From Agrobacterium tumefaciens (GTDB lineage: Bacteria > Pseudomonadota > Alphaproteobacteria > Rhizobiales > Rhizobiaceae): a DNA stretch of 64,000 nt. The notes beneath the pieces are model-generated. The model saw nothing but the letters and a program-made list of their open reading frames with translations, ran no database searches and was not told the origin of the DNA. The stretch spans positions 1,228,501 to 1,292,500 of the forward strand of contig NZ_CP039904.1 in the NCBI RefSeq assembly GCF_005221385.1. Direction: 5' to 3'. The position numbers and the translations under genes are program-made. Below, one piece after another: positions 1-8,959 of the stretch. Every line of letters starts with the position of its first letter. The first letter of the stretch is position 1.

Positions 1-824
1 AACGTGCCGTCCTCGCGGCGCTGCCAGGAGCCGGCGTGCACCTCGTAAATGCTGATCGGCTGGCGGCGCTGGTCCACCTGCGCCCAATGTTCGCGGTGAG
101 CCTGGTCTTCCCATTTCTGAGCCAGTTCCGGCGCGGTGACGGAGGCGTTTTTCGGCCGCAACTCGCCGCGTCGCGCATAGGGATCGGCCTTCAGCGGCAG
201 AAGCTCGCCATTGGCGCCGAGGATTTCGAATTTATAGGCGCAGCCGGCATAGACGTCAGGCGCGAAGATTTCCCAGATGCCGGTATCCTTGCGGAAACGC
301 ATGACATGCCGGCGTCCATCCCAATTGTTGAAATCGCCGACCACAGAAACGCGCCGTGCATTGGGTGCCCAGACGGCAAAGTGGAAACCCTCGACGCCCT
401 CAAGCTTCAGAGGATGTGCGCCCATCCTGTCGAAGAGCCGCAGATGCGACCCCTCGCGGACGAAATAATCGTCCATCGGTCCAAGAACCGGGCCGAAGCT
501 GTAAGGGTCGGTCACCGCCCATTCTGCATCGTCGCGGCCGGCGCGGTAACGCACCGGCTGGCGCGATGCAAGCTCGACCGGACCTTCGAAAAAGCCTTCC
601 GGATCGAGCCGCTTTAGTTCGCCGATGAAATTTCCGTCCAATGTCAGGACGGACACTTCTTCGGCGCCCGGGATGAAACAGCGGGCGGAAAACCCTTCCG
701 GCGCTTCATGAACGCCGAGAAGGGCAAAGGGGTTGGAGTGCAAACCGCTCTTGATCGCCTCGATTTCAGCCTTCGTGATTTCGCCAGTCTTTTTCTCTTC
801 GGCCGAATTGAGCGGTTTTTTCAT
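1..824 (-). CDS. glgB: 1,4-alpha-glucan branching enzyme GlgB, 3' part missing (window edge)
   Basis: The frame opens with ATG at 824, overlapping the glgP stop as ATGA, and runs off the left edge without a stop, so about 274 N-terminal residues are visible. They contain the GlgB N1 region (HSNPFALLGVHE, near residue 25) and the carbohydrate-binding module 48 (FAVWAPNARRVSVVGDFNNW), then the entry to the catalytic domain (ISIYEVHAGSW). GlgB (GH13) makes alpha-1,6 branches in glycogen in the cytoplasm. The catalytic residues lie outside the window. Translational coupling to glgP and this gene order fit the glgPBCA-pgm operon of Agrobacterium. Confidence 0.96.
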   Translation of the reverse strand, partial: MKKPLNSAEEKKTGEITKAEIEAIKSGLHSNPFALLGVHEAPEGFSARCFIPGAEEVSVLTLDGNFIGELKRLDPEGFFEGPVELASRQPVRYRAGRDDAEWAVTDPYSFGPVLGPMDDYFVREGSHLRLFDRMGAHPLKLEGVEGFHFAVWAPNARRVSVVGDFNNWDGRRHVMRFRKDTGIWEIFAPDVYAGCAYKFEILGANGELLPLKADPYARRGELRPKNASVTAPELAQKWEDQAHREHWAQVDQRRQPISIYEVHAGSWQRREDGT

Positions 825-3286
825 CAGGCTCTCCAGATCTCGGTGGCATATTGCCGGATCGTCCTGTCGGACGAGAACCAGCCCATACGCGCCGTGTTGC
901 GCACTGTCTTGGTGTTCCAGCTATCCTGATCGCTCCAGATCGCATCCACCTTGCGCTGCGCGTCGGCATAGGCGTCGAAATCGGCGGCGACCATGAACCA
1001 GTCGCTATTGTATATACCGTCGATGAGGCCGGCAAAACGCGAGCGGTCATCGGGCGAGAACACGCCTGACGCAATGGACGACAGCGCCTGCGACAATTCC
1101 GTGGATTGTTCGATGATCGCACGGGGATTGTGACCTTCGGCACGCGCGTTTGCGACTTCTTCCGCCGTCATGCCGAAGATGACGATGTTGTCACTGCCGA
1201 CATGTTCGAGCATTTCGACATTTGCGCCATCGAGCGTTCCGATGGTGAGCGCGCCGTTCAGCGCGAATTTCATGTTGCCCGTGCCCGACGCTTCCATGCC
1301 GGCGGTCGAGATCTGTTCCGAGAGATCGGCGGCGGGAACCATGATTTCCGCAAGCGAGACGTTATAGTTTGGAATAAACACCACTTTCAGAAGCCCGCGC
1401 ACGGCCGGATCGTTGTTGATGACCCTGGCAATATCATTGGCAAGCTTGATGATCAGCTTCGCGTTGTGATAACTCGGCGCCGCCTTGCCTGCGAAGAACT
1501 TAACGCGCGGTACCCATTCCAGTTCCGGGTGGGAACGGATCTGGTCGTAAAGCGCCACCGTTTCGATAAGGTTCAGAAGCTGACGCTTATATTCGTGGAT
1601 GCGCTTGATCTGGATGTCGAACATGGCCGAAGGATCGACGCGGATGCCCATGCGCTGCGCCACCGTATTGGCAAGCCGCACCTTGTTCAGACGCTTCACT
1701 TCGGCGAATTTTTCGCGGAAACCGGCATCGTCGGCAAAGCGGTCAAGCGCGGTGAGTTTTTCCGCATCGTCGAGGAAGTCGTCGCCGATCGCTTCGCGCA
1801 CCAGCCCCGTCAAGCCCGGATTGCATTGCATCAGCCAGCGGCGTGGCGTGATGCCGTTGGTCTTGTTGTTGATACGCTCAGGGTAAAGGCCGTGCAGGTC
1901 GGCAAAGACCGTTTCCTTCATCAGTTCGGTATGAAGGGCGGAAACGCCGTTGATCGAATGCGAGCCGATGAAGGCGAGGTTGCCCATGCGCACGCGGCGT
2001 TCGCCGCCTTCATCAATGAGAGAGATCGAACGGATCTGCTGATCCGCCATCTTCTTTTCCTTGCGGGCATAGACCAGCGTATTGGCGTTGATCGCATAGA
2101 CGATCTGCATATGTCTTGGCAGAAGACGCTCGAGCAGCGGCACCGGCCAGCTTTCCAGTGCTTCCGGCAGAAGCGTGTGGTTGGTGTAGGAGAAAGTCCC
2201 CTGTGTGATCTTCCAGGCCTCGTCGAATTCAAGGCCATGCACATCGCAGAGCAGGCGCATCATTTCGCAGATGGAAATGGCCGGATGCGTATCGTTGAGC
2301 TGGATCGAAACCTTGTCCGGCAGCGAAGTGAAATCAGGATATTGCTGCAGATGACGGCGCAGAATGTCCTGCAACGAGGCGGAGGAGAAGAAGAACTCCT
2401 GCCGCAGGCGCAGTTCCTGGCCCGCCGGCGTTGCATCCGCAGGGTAGAGAACGCGTGTCAGGCTTTCCGCCTTGTTGCTCTCGCGCAATGCGCCGATATG
2501 GTCGCCAGCATTGAAAGCGGCGAGCAGAATGGGGTCGATCGGCTGTGCCGACCACAGGCGCAGCGTGTTGACGCGGGTGCCGCGCCAGCCGACGACCGGC
2601 GTGTCATAAGCCATGGCGATGACGCGTTCGGCCGGCTTCCAGACGAAACGCTGCGGGTCTTCATAGCCGCCGATGGTTTCCACCGATCCGCCGAAGCCGA
2701 CCTCATAGGAGCTTTCGCGGCGTTCGAATTCCCAGGGGTTGCCGTGCGCCAGCCAGGTCTCCGGCAGTTCCACCTGCCAGCCATCCGCCATCTGCTGGCG
2801 AAAGAGGCCGTGCACGTAACGAATGCCGTAGCCATAGGCGGGAATATCGACAGTCGCCATGGATTCCATGAAGCAGGCGGCGAGACGGCCAAGGCCGCCA
2901 TTGCCGAGCGCGGCATCCGGCTCCAGCCCGGCAATGACGTCGAGGTCGACACCGAGCGAGGACAGCGCATCGCGGATTTCGTGCATGAGGCCGATATTGG
3001 AAATGGCGTCGCGCATGAGGCGGCCAATCAGGAACTCCAGCGACAGATAATAAACGCGCTTGGAATTGTTGGCATAGGCCTTGCGGGTGGATTCCATCCA
3101 TTTGTCGATGATGCGGTCGCGAACGACGAGAATGGTTGCGGTCAGCCAGTCATGCGGCTTGGCTACCTTGACGTCCTTGCCGATACGGTAAGTCAGTCGC
3201 TCGATGATTTCCGCCGCCATGATTTCCGGATTGGAACTGCGCGGGGCGGGGCGGGGAAGATCGGCGGCGTTGAGATTATTGATCAT
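824..3286 (-). CDS. glgP: glycogen/maltodextrin phosphorylase
   Basis: 820 residues, full length for the GT35 family. The pyridoxal-phosphate signature EASGTGNMKFALN is intact with the PLP lysine at about residue 673, and GNGGLGRLAACF, typical of the family, is near residue 130. The enzyme releases glucose-1-phosphate from alpha-1,4-glucan ends. It is the first glg gene seen here and overlaps glgB by 4 nt, so breakdown and branching enzymes are co-translated. The ATG at 3286 has an AAGGTG about a dozen bases upstream. A long frame on the opposite strand is a codon-bias shadow. Confidence 0.98.
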   Translation of the reverse strand: MINNLNAADLPRPAPRSSNPEIMAAEIIERLTYRIGKDVKVAKPHDWLTATILVVRDRIIDKWMESTRKAYANNSKRVYYLSLEFLIGRLMRDAISNIGLMHEIRDALSSLGVDLDVIAGLEPDAALGNGGLGRLAACFMESMATVDIPAYGYGIRYVHGLFRQQMADGWQVELPETWLAHGNPWEFERRESSYEVGFGGSVETIGGYEDPQRFVWKPAERVIAMAYDTPVVGWRGTRVNTLRLWSAQPIDPILLAAFNAGDHIGALRESNKAESLTRVLYPADATPAGQELRLRQEFFFSSASLQDILRRHLQQYPDFTSLPDKVSIQLNDTHPAISICEMMRLLCDVHGLEFDEAWKITQGTFSYTNHTLLPEALESWPVPLLERLLPRHMQIVYAINANTLVYARKEKKMADQQIRSISLIDEGGERRVRMGNLAFIGSHSINGVSALHTELMKETVFADLHGLYPERINNKTNGITPRRWLMQCNPGLTGLVREAIGDDFLDDAEKLTALDRFADDAGFREKFAEVKRLNKVRLANTVAQRMGIRVDPSAMFDIQIKRIHEYKRQLLNLIETVALYDQIRSHPELEWVPRVKFFAGKAAPSYHNAKLIIKLANDIARVINNDPAVRGLLKVVFIPNYNVSLAEIMVPAADLSEQISTAGMEASGTGNMKFALNGALTIGTLDGANVEMLEHVGSDNIVIFGMTAEEVANARAEGHNPRAIIEQSTELSQALSSIASGVFSPDDRSRFAGLIDGIYNSDWFMVAADFDAYADAQRKVDAIWSDQDSWNTKTVRNTARMGWFSSDRTIRQYATEIWRA

Positions 3287-3727
3287 TGGTCGGTCAGCAC
3301 CTTGGTGGGAGGAGAGGGTCTGATGAGGTCGATCCGGTTTGCCTTTACTGACGCCAGTTTATGCATCGATATGGAGGCGTGGCAACAGCAATTTTCGCGG
3401 AAAGTTGGAGGGCTTAATATTATGAAAAATAAGACTTTTCCTTCAGCGTCCCGAGGATCGCCAAAGGCATTGCGCGCTCTTTATGCGCCGTTCTTGAACG
3501 GGTTTGCGTGGTCGTTGCGATGCCGGGCATCGTTCAAAAAAGGGAGAGAGGCTGCAATATTTTCTGAAGTGGTTCACCGGCCCTGAAATCTGTTTCGGTC
3601 TATCGGATCACACACTAGCCTTCGCGGCCTGGAAAATTCAATGAAAATAAACGAGACGGCGTCGTGACGGCGCACGCTCTGGGTGGCGAGCGCGGAAAAA
3701 GGCCCTGATCGTCGCAAAAACCGGTAT
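3287..3727. other. intergenic region upstream of glgP, no gene seen
   Basis: About 440 bases between the amidotransferase stop and the glgP start, both genes pointing left. The part nearest glgP has lower GC than its surroundings (about 3380-3440) and is the likely site of the glg promoter, but I find no convincing -35/-10 pair, operator dyad or terminator. The small frames here lack ribosome-binding sites and family resemblance. Confidence 0.6.
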
Positions 3728-4498
3728 TTATGACAGGAAAAAAGGTTCCGTCGTCATCTCGCCGGCGCGGATCGTCACTCTCGTATTCGGCGGAACGGCG
3801 CACCACGGGGTGCAATCGAAGGAAAACGGTTCCGAACTCAGTGCAATTCCCTCATCCAGCCCGCGCCAGTAAAGCGTCGGCGGCTTGTCATCGCTGGACC
3901 AGCGGAAAGCATGCAGACAATCGCCATCCATCAGCACGGCGCTGAACCGCAGCGCTGAGGAAACGCCCGCAGCGATCATCTTTTCCTGACAGAGGCGCAG
4001 CGCGGTTGAAATGGCGCGGATGGGGTCGGTGACAAGGCCGTGGCCGGCGGCGATCAGGAAGATTGCTTCGCTGTCGCCGGTGCCGCGTCGCGACGCATAG
4101 ATATCGTCGGGTATGAGGGAATCGATGTCGCGTCTTATCTGCTCGTAACCGCCGATCTGGCCGTTATGCATGAACAGATATTGCCCATGTGCGAAGGGGT
4201 GGCAATTGGCGCGGGAAACCTCGCCTGACGTGGCGGAGCGAACATGCGCCATGAACATGCCCGAGCGCAGCTGGTGGCAAAGCGCCGCGAGATTGGCGTC
4301 GGACCAGGCGGGTCTGGTGTCGCGAAAAACGCCGGGCGTTCCGCGTTCACCATACCATCCAAGACCGCAACCATCGCCGTTGACGACGGTTTTTGCTTCC
4401 CGTGCGGCCATGGACTGGCTGACCAGCGATGCTTCCGGTTCGATCAGCAGGCTGTCGAGCCAGACCGGTTTACCGGAATAGGCAAAGAGGCGACACAT
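3728..4498 (-). CDS. class II glutamine amidotransferase (YafJ-like)
   Basis: 256 residues. Met-Cys at the N-terminus gives the Ntn-hydrolase nucleophile Cys2. Other glutaminase-fold signatures are NGDGCGLGWY (about 40-49), HVRSATSG (about 86-93), NCHPFAHG and FMHNGQIGG (about 110-118). This is a stand-alone GATase-II domain, as in the YafJ family, with no attached synthase domain; its nitrogen acceptor is not known. Its ATG at 4498 immediately follows the racemase TGA, so the two are probably translationally coupled and may act on related amino-acid or amide substrates (inference). Confidence 0.88.
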   Translation of the reverse strand: MCRLFAYSGKPVWLDSLLIEPEASLVSQSMAAREAKTVVNGDGCGLGWYGERGTPGVFRDTRPAWSDANLAALCHQLRSGMFMAHVRSATSGEVSRANCHPFAHGQYLFMHNGQIGGYEQIRRDIDSLIPDDIYASRRGTGDSEAIFLIAAGHGLVTDPIRAISTALRLCQEKMIAAGVSSALRFSAVLMDGDCLHAFRWSSDDKPPTLYWRGLDEGIALSSEPFSFDCTPWCAVPPNTRVTIRAGEMTTEPFFLS

Positions 4499-5212
4499 TC
4501 ATGCGGCTCTGTTGAAGGCCTTGTTTCCGAGCGCGAAACCGACGGCGGCCTTCGCGTGAATGGCGGTCGAATCGTAACCCGGTAGCGGCAGGGCATCGGG
4601 ATCGATCAGCAGCGAAATCTCGGTGCAGCCGAGAATGACGGAATCGACGCCAAGTGCGCGGGCCTTCTCGATGACCGCGAGATAGCGCTCGCGCGAGCAG
4701 GACTTGATCTCGCCCTGGCAGAGTTCTCCGAAAATAATGTCATGGATCGCGGCCCGGTCTTCCGCATCGGGCACGACCACATCAACACCGTGGCGGCGCA
4801 TGCGGTCGGTGTAGAAGCCATGTTCCATCGTGTAGCGGGTGGCGAGAAGCAGCGGCTTGCGGCGTCCATCCGCCTTCAAGGCTGCGGCGGTTTCGTCGAT
4901 GATGTCGATGAGGGCGACGCCCGACATCTTCTCGACCGTTTCTGCGACGAGGTGCATGGTGTTGGTGCAGATGAGCACACAATCGGCACCGGCATTGGCA
5001 AGGCGTGCGCCGGCGGCGCCCAGAAGTGCACCGGCCTCATCCCAGCGATCGGCCTTTTGAAGGGCGACGACTTCGGAAAAATCAAGCGAATGCATGACGA
5101 TATCGGCAGAGACCAGCCCACCGCGGCTGTCGCGCACGGCTTCATTGATCATGCGGTAATAGGTTGCGGTGGATTCCCAGCTCATGCCGCCGATCAGACC
5201 GATGCGTTTCAT
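4499..5212 (-). CDS. aspartate/glutamate racemase family protein
   Basis: 237 residues from the ATG at 5212, preceded by AAGGGA at good spacing; a longer frame begins 14 codons upstream without one. The protein starts MKRIGLIGGMSWESTATYY, typical of the YgeA-like amino-acid racemase family, and has the two catalytic cysteines in ICTNTMH (about residue 80) and LGCTEISLL (about 195), on which PLP-independent racemisation depends. It is divergent from an Lrp-type regulator and coupled to the amidotransferase, so amino-acid-responsive control is plausible. Substrate is not fixed by sequence. Confidence 0.9.
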   Translation of the reverse strand: MKRIGLIGGMSWESTATYYRMINEAVRDSRGGLVSADIVMHSLDFSEVVALQKADRWDEAGALLGAAGARLANAGADCVLICTNTMHLVAETVEKMSGVALIDIIDETAAALKADGRRKPLLLATRYTMEHGFYTDRMRRHGVDVVVPDAEDRAAIHDIIFGELCQGEIKSCSRERYLAVIEKARALGVDSVILGCTEISLLIDPDALPLPGYDSTAIHAKAAVGFALGNKAFNRAA

Positions 5213-5379
5213 AAGAGTTCCCTTATCAAGTTTGATTGAAGACAAGAATGCCATCGCAAGGACGAAAATGGCATGCGTTTTTTCAGGGATTTAGATGTGC
5301 TTATGCAAATATCAGGCGCTATATAGGTCAGATGTGCAAATTTCTTGCGTCATTGCGTTAACCAGTGCATTGTTTGGCG

Positions 5380-5841
5380 ATGATTGATGACCGTGACCGC
5401 CGAATCCTTGCGATTCTCCAGGAGAATGCCGAAACGCCGCTCTCCGATATAGCTGAGGAGGTTTCGTTGTCGCTATCCGCCTGCTCGCGGCGCATTACGC
5501 GCCTGCGTGCGGAAGGTTATGTGACGGGCACGATGGCGCTGCTTGACCGGCGAAAGATCAACCTGCCGACCACGGTTTTCCTGCTGGTGAGAACCGGCCT
5601 GCATGCGGAAGACTGGCTGGACCAGTTCCATGCCGCCGTCAGCACCATACCTGAAATCGTCGAGGTTCACCGGCTCACCGGCAATTTCGATTATATTCTG
5701 AAGCTGGTGCTGCCGAATGTCGAATATTACGACACGGTCTACAAACAGATCCTGCGCCGCGTCCAGCTTTATGACATGTCCGCCTATATCTCCATGGAGA
5801 CGGTGAAGCTGTCGTCTTCCCTGCCGACAACGCATATTTGA
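5380..5841 (+). CDS. Lrp/AsnC family transcriptional regulator
   Basis: 153 residues from ATG 5380 ([16 protein letters not shown]); a GTG five codons upstream at 5365 is possible, and neither start has a strong ribosome-binding site. Residues 1-60 form the AsnC-type winged helix ([22 protein letters not shown]), and the rest is the alpha-beta sandwich RAM ligand domain, with [17 protein letters not shown]. Lrp-type proteins usually bind amino acids and control an adjacent divergent operon; here that is the racemase/amidotransferase pair across a roughly 170-base promoter region. The target is inference. Confidence 0.93.
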   Translation: MIDDRDRRILAILQENAETPLSDIAEEVSLSLSACSRRITRLRAEGYVTGTMALLDRRKINLPTTVFLLVRTGLHAEDWLDQFHAAVSTIPEIVEVHRLTGNFDYILKLVLPNVEYYDTVYKQILRRVQLYDMSAYISMETVKLSSSLPTTHI

Positions 5842-5859
5842 GGGATCATTGGGCCCTTC

Positions 5860-6846
5860 TCAGCGCGCCGCCTCGAAATGGACGCCGAAACGGAAGCTTC
5901 GTGTCTCGCCCGGTTGAAGTGTCACTGCTGCCGTCAGTTCCGGCTGGTTGAAGGCATTGGTGGGCATCTCTACCGGTTCTAGCGCGATTGATTTTCGCCT
6001 GTCACGGGCCAGCGTGTCGCCGGTGAAGACATGCATGTGGCCCCGCTCCTGCCAAACCGTAAGGCTCGAACCATCGTGCCGGTTTTCGAGCCGGGTCTCG
6101 AAAAGCCCGTTTTCGGACAGGATGAGGTCGGTGAAGCAAAGATCCAGCACATGGTCGGCGATTGGCGTTGCGACTAGAAAGCGGCTGTCGTCGCGTTTGA
6201 TAATTTCTGCCTGCCCGTCATGCAGGGGGATTAGATGATCGTCGGTCACGATGGCCGTTCGCGATGGTAGCGTCAGATGGAGATCGTCAATGGATGACGG
6301 GCCTGGCAGGCGGAAATAGGGATGCCAGCCGGCTGCGAAGGGCAAAGGCTGGTCGCCGTGATTGACGCCGCGTATGTCGATGCTGACCGCCTGGCCGTCA
6401 AAGCGATATTCTACCTCGATGATGAGCCGATAGGGATAGCCCGTGAAATCGGACGGCGATATTTCGCTGCGAAAAATGAGCACATGCGCGCCGTTTTCCT
6501 CGAAAGATTGTTCGAGAGCAAAGGGCAGGGCTCTGGCAAATCCGTGGAAGACGAGGGCCTCGTGGGCAAGAACCGGCTTGATGTGGTGCATCTCCCCGCC
6601 GAAGTCATATTGGCCGTTGGGAATGCGGTTGGTGAAGGGCGCAAGAATCCCGTTTCTCACGCCGTTCTGTGAGTGTAGCTCCGCCGGCGTCAAGTAGCCG
6701 TCGACAAGGTTTTCGCCTTCGCAGCCATCCGCAAGCCGCGGTCGCCAGCTCAAAAGCGTAGCGCCCTCATAAGCGATCTCGGCGCTGAAGCTCTCGCCGG
6801 AAACCGTAACAGCGGCAATCCCCGTGCCTGTCGCGGAGGTGGTCAT
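5860..6846 (-). CDS. aldose 1-epimerase family protein
   Basis: 328 residues, galactose-mutarotase fold. Motifs are NGILAPFTNRIPNGQYDFGG (about 65-85), VFHGFARALPF with the histidine expected in the active site, and AAGWHPYFRLP (about 165). An ATG at 6846 is preceded by AAGGACA. The enzyme interconverts alpha and beta anomers of a sugar. It is convergent with the Lrp gene and upstream in the same orientation lie a beta-hydroxyacid dehydrogenase and idnO, so it may serve sugar or sugar-acid uptake; the specific sugar is not readable. Confidence 0.88.
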   Translation of the reverse strand: MTTSATGTGIAAVTVSGESFSAEIAYEGATLLSWRPRLADGCEGENLVDGYLTPAELHSQNGVRNGILAPFTNRIPNGQYDFGGEMHHIKPVLAHEALVFHGFARALPFALEQSFEENGAHVLIFRSEISPSDFTGYPYRLIIEVEYRFDGQAVSIDIRGVNHGDQPLPFAAGWHPYFRLPGPSSIDDLHLTLPSRTAIVTDDHLIPLHDGQAEIIKRDDSRFLVATPIADHVLDLCFTDLILSENGLFETRLENRHDGSSLTVWQERGHMHVFTGDTLARDRRKSIALEPVEMPTNAFNQPELTAAVTLQPGETRSFRFGVHFEAAR

Positions 6847-7004
6847 CGGGAAATTGTCCTTTGATGCATATGTTTGCGATCATCGGGACGACTGCCCCGA
6901 TTCGCAGATCATCTTCGCTGTGCCAATATTTCGCAATGGCTGGAAGAGGTCGCAGCAAGCGCGACTTCCGTTATTTCGAGGCTTGGCCGCCCCTGTGATG
7001 GAAC

Positions 7005-7898
7005 TCAGTCCGGAAAGGTCCGTTTCGCGCCGCTGAAAAATTCCATCAGGGCGGCCTGATCCTCGCCGCCCAGTCCCGCTGCCGTCAGCATTCGGTGCAC
7101 CTCGGCGCAGACCGCCGTCAGCGGCATGGCCGTGTTGGTGCGCCGCGCAAGATCCTGCGCGCCGTTCAGGTCTTTCACCATATTGTCGATACGACCGGTA
7201 CGACGGTAGTCCTTGGCCACATAACGCGGCATATATTCCTGCAGGATGGCACTGTCCGCCCGGCCGCCCTTCAGCGCCTGCGGTATCTTGGCGGCATCGA
7301 CGCCGGCATCGAGCGCAAGCTGCGTTGCTTCCGCCACCGCCAGGAAGTTCAGGCCGCAGAGAACCTGATTGATGAGCTTGGTTGTCTGGCCTGCGCCGCA
7401 GGGTCCCATATGGGTAAAATTGCTGGCCACATGTTGAAGCACGCGATGGGCGTCGGCCACGTCTTTTTCGCTGCCGCCTGCCATCAGCGTCAACTGCCCG
7501 ATGAGCGCCTTGGGCGCGCCGCCGGAGAGCGGGCTATCTACCCAGCGCAGCCCCTTTTCTGCGGCTTCGGCCGCCAGTTCCTTTGTCGCCTCCGGATCGA
7601 TGGAGGACATGTCGATGATCAGCGCGCCGGGCTTTGCACCCGCCGCCACGCCATCCTTGCCGAAAACGGCGATCCGGACGATCTTCGGCGAATTGAGGCT
7701 GAGGATCACGACATCGGAGGCGGATGCCGCTTCCGCCGCGGTGCCGGCGCTTCGCGCGCCGAGGCCGGTCAGCGCCGCCACTTTTTCCGCATCCAGATCG
7801 AAAACCGTCAGTTGATTGCCGGTTTCGATCAGCCGCGTGCCGATTGCCCCACCCATCGCGCCTGCGCCGATGAGGGCGACTTTGTTTTTCTCGGTCAT
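7005..7898 (-). CDS. NAD(P)-binding beta-hydroxyacid dehydrogenase (HIBADH family)
   Basis: 297 residues from ATG 7898, preceded by GGGAGGAGG; the longer frame upstream lacks support. N-terminal Rossmann motif GAGAMGGAIG (about residues 10-19), substrate motif DSPLSGGAPKALIGQLTLM (about 120-140) and the catalytic lysine in GAGQTTKLINQVL (about 170). The family oxidises 3-hydroxyisobutyrate, tartronate semialdehyde, 6-phosphogluconate-like acids and others. Placement after idnO suggests a sugar-acid substrate. The family is certain, the substrate is not. Confidence 0.88.
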   Translation of the reverse strand: MTEKNKVALIGAGAMGGAIGTRLIETGNQLTVFDLDAEKVAALTGLGARSAGTAAEAASASDVVILSLNSPKIVRIAVFGKDGVAAGAKPGALIIDMSSIDPEATKELAAEAAEKGLRWVDSPLSGGAPKALIGQLTLMAGGSEKDVADAHRVLQHVASNFTHMGPCGAGQTTKLINQVLCGLNFLAVAEATQLALDAGVDAAKIPQALKGGRADSAILQEYMPRYVAKDYRRTGRIDNMVKDLNGAQDLARRTNTAMPLTAVCAEVHRMLTAAGLGGEDQAALMEFFSGAKRTFPD

Positions 7899-7943
7899 GG
7901 TGTTCACGGCCTCCTCCCAAAGTGTCGTGGTGTCATCGGTCCG

Positions 7944-7978
7944 ATTCCGGATGGCGGCCGCAGCCTGCCATCCGGAAT
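7944..7978. other. intercistronic hairpin
   Basis: A perfect 12-bp inverted repeat (ATTCCGGATGGC with GCCATCCGGAAT) lies between idnO and the downstream dehydrogenase gene. On the coding (minus) strand it is not followed by a T-run, so it is more likely an mRNA-stability or attenuating element than a full terminator. Confidence 0.6.
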
Positions 7979-7986
7979 GATGTTTT

Positions 7987-8742
7987 TCAAAGCGAGGCGG
8001 TGATGCCGCCGTCAACGTAGAGAATATGGCCGTTCACGAATGACGAGGCGTCGGACGACAGGAAAATGCAGGCGCCGACAAGCTCTTCGACCTTGCCCCA
8101 GCGACCGGCGGGCGTGCGCTTTTCAAGCCATGCGGAGAAGGTCTCGTCGGCCACCAGCGCCGCATTGAGAGGTGTGTCGAAATAGCCCGGCGCAATGGCA
8201 TTGCATTGCAGGCCGTATTTCGCCCAGTCCGTCGCCATGCCTTTCGTCAGATTGCCGACAGCGCCCTTGGTGGCGGTGTAGGGCGCGATGCCGGGGCGGG
8301 CAAGAGCGGTCTGAACGCTGGCGATATTGATGATCTTGCCGCGTCCACGGGAAATCATGTGGCGTGCTGCCGCCTGTCCGGCGTGAAACACCGAGGCAAT
8401 GTTGGTCTGCAAAAGACGCTCGAAGGCATCGGCTGGAAAATCCTCGAGCGGCGTGCGGTGCTGCATGCCGGCATTGTTGACCAGAATATCGATAGGGCCG
8501 ACTTCAGCCTCGAAACCGTCGATAGCCTTGCGCACTGCTTCATGATCGGTGGCGTCGAAGGCAAGCGTTTTCGCACCCTTGATGCCGGCGGCGGCGGCTT
8601 TCAGCTTCGCTTCGTCGCGCCCGTTCAGCACCACTTCCGCTCCCGCTTCCGCCAGCCCTTGCGCCAGCGCGAAGCCGATGCCCTGGGACGAACCCGTGAT
8701 CAGGGCGCGGCGGCCGGAAAGATCGAACAAATTAAGGCCCAC
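7987..8742 (-). CDS. idnO: gluconate 5-dehydrogenase (SDR family)
   Basis: 251 residues from GTG 8742, which has GGAGGAA four bases upstream; the ATG at 8766 would place that ribosome site inside the gene. NAD(P) motif TGSSQGIG (about 16-23), NNAG near 90, and catalytic Ser-Tyr-Lys in ASVQ and PYTATKGAVG (about 140-160). GLNLFDLSGRRALITG at the N-terminus is typical of gluconate 5-dehydrogenases, which reduce 5-ketogluconate to gluconate. It faces idnD divergently; with IdnD it would turn L-idonate into D-gluconate. A LacI-type palindrome lies between them. Confidence 0.83.
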   Translation of the reverse strand: MGLNLFDLSGRRALITGSSQGIGFALAQGLAEAGAEVVLNGRDEAKLKAAAAGIKGAKTLAFDATDHEAVRKAIDGFEAEVGPIDILVNNAGMQHRTPLEDFPADAFERLLQTNIASVFHAGQAAARHMISRGRGKIINIASVQTALARPGIAPYTATKGAVGNLTKGMATDWAKYGLQCNAIAPGYFDTPLNAALVADETFSAWLEKRTPAGRWGKVEELVGACIFLSSDASSFVNGHILYVDGGITASL

Positions 8743-8783
8743 TGTGTTCCTCCAGTCTCTCGACATTGTATCTGTGCAGGTTT

Positions 8784-8799
8784 ATGTTATCGATAACAT
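8784..8799. promoter_or_regulatory. perfect 16-bp palindrome, GntR/IdnR-type operator
   Basis: ATGTTATCGATAACAT is a perfect inverted repeat in the idnO-idnD divergent promoter region. It keeps the outer ATGTTA/TAACAT of the gluconate and idonate repressor sites known in enterobacteria (LacI family). A sugar-acid repressor encoded outside the window is the likely ligand. Confidence 0.75.
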
Positions 8800-8959
8800 T
8801 CAGCCCTTTCAGGCGTGGATGTCAAGGCTTAAACGCCCGGTTTCGGTACGGATCCGGCGCGGGAGGAGGCTGCAGGCCGGTAAATATGGTCTTGCGGCCG
8901 CGATCTGGATGCGGAAATTTTTGCGCGCCGCAGTGGCGCGCGGTTGAACGGAGTTATTG

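Noticed and set aside
1106..3586. Long open frame on the plus strand over glgP
   Set aside because: It is antisense to a full-length, motif-complete glgP; high GC with codon bias keeps the opposite frame open. No ribosome site or family resemblance.
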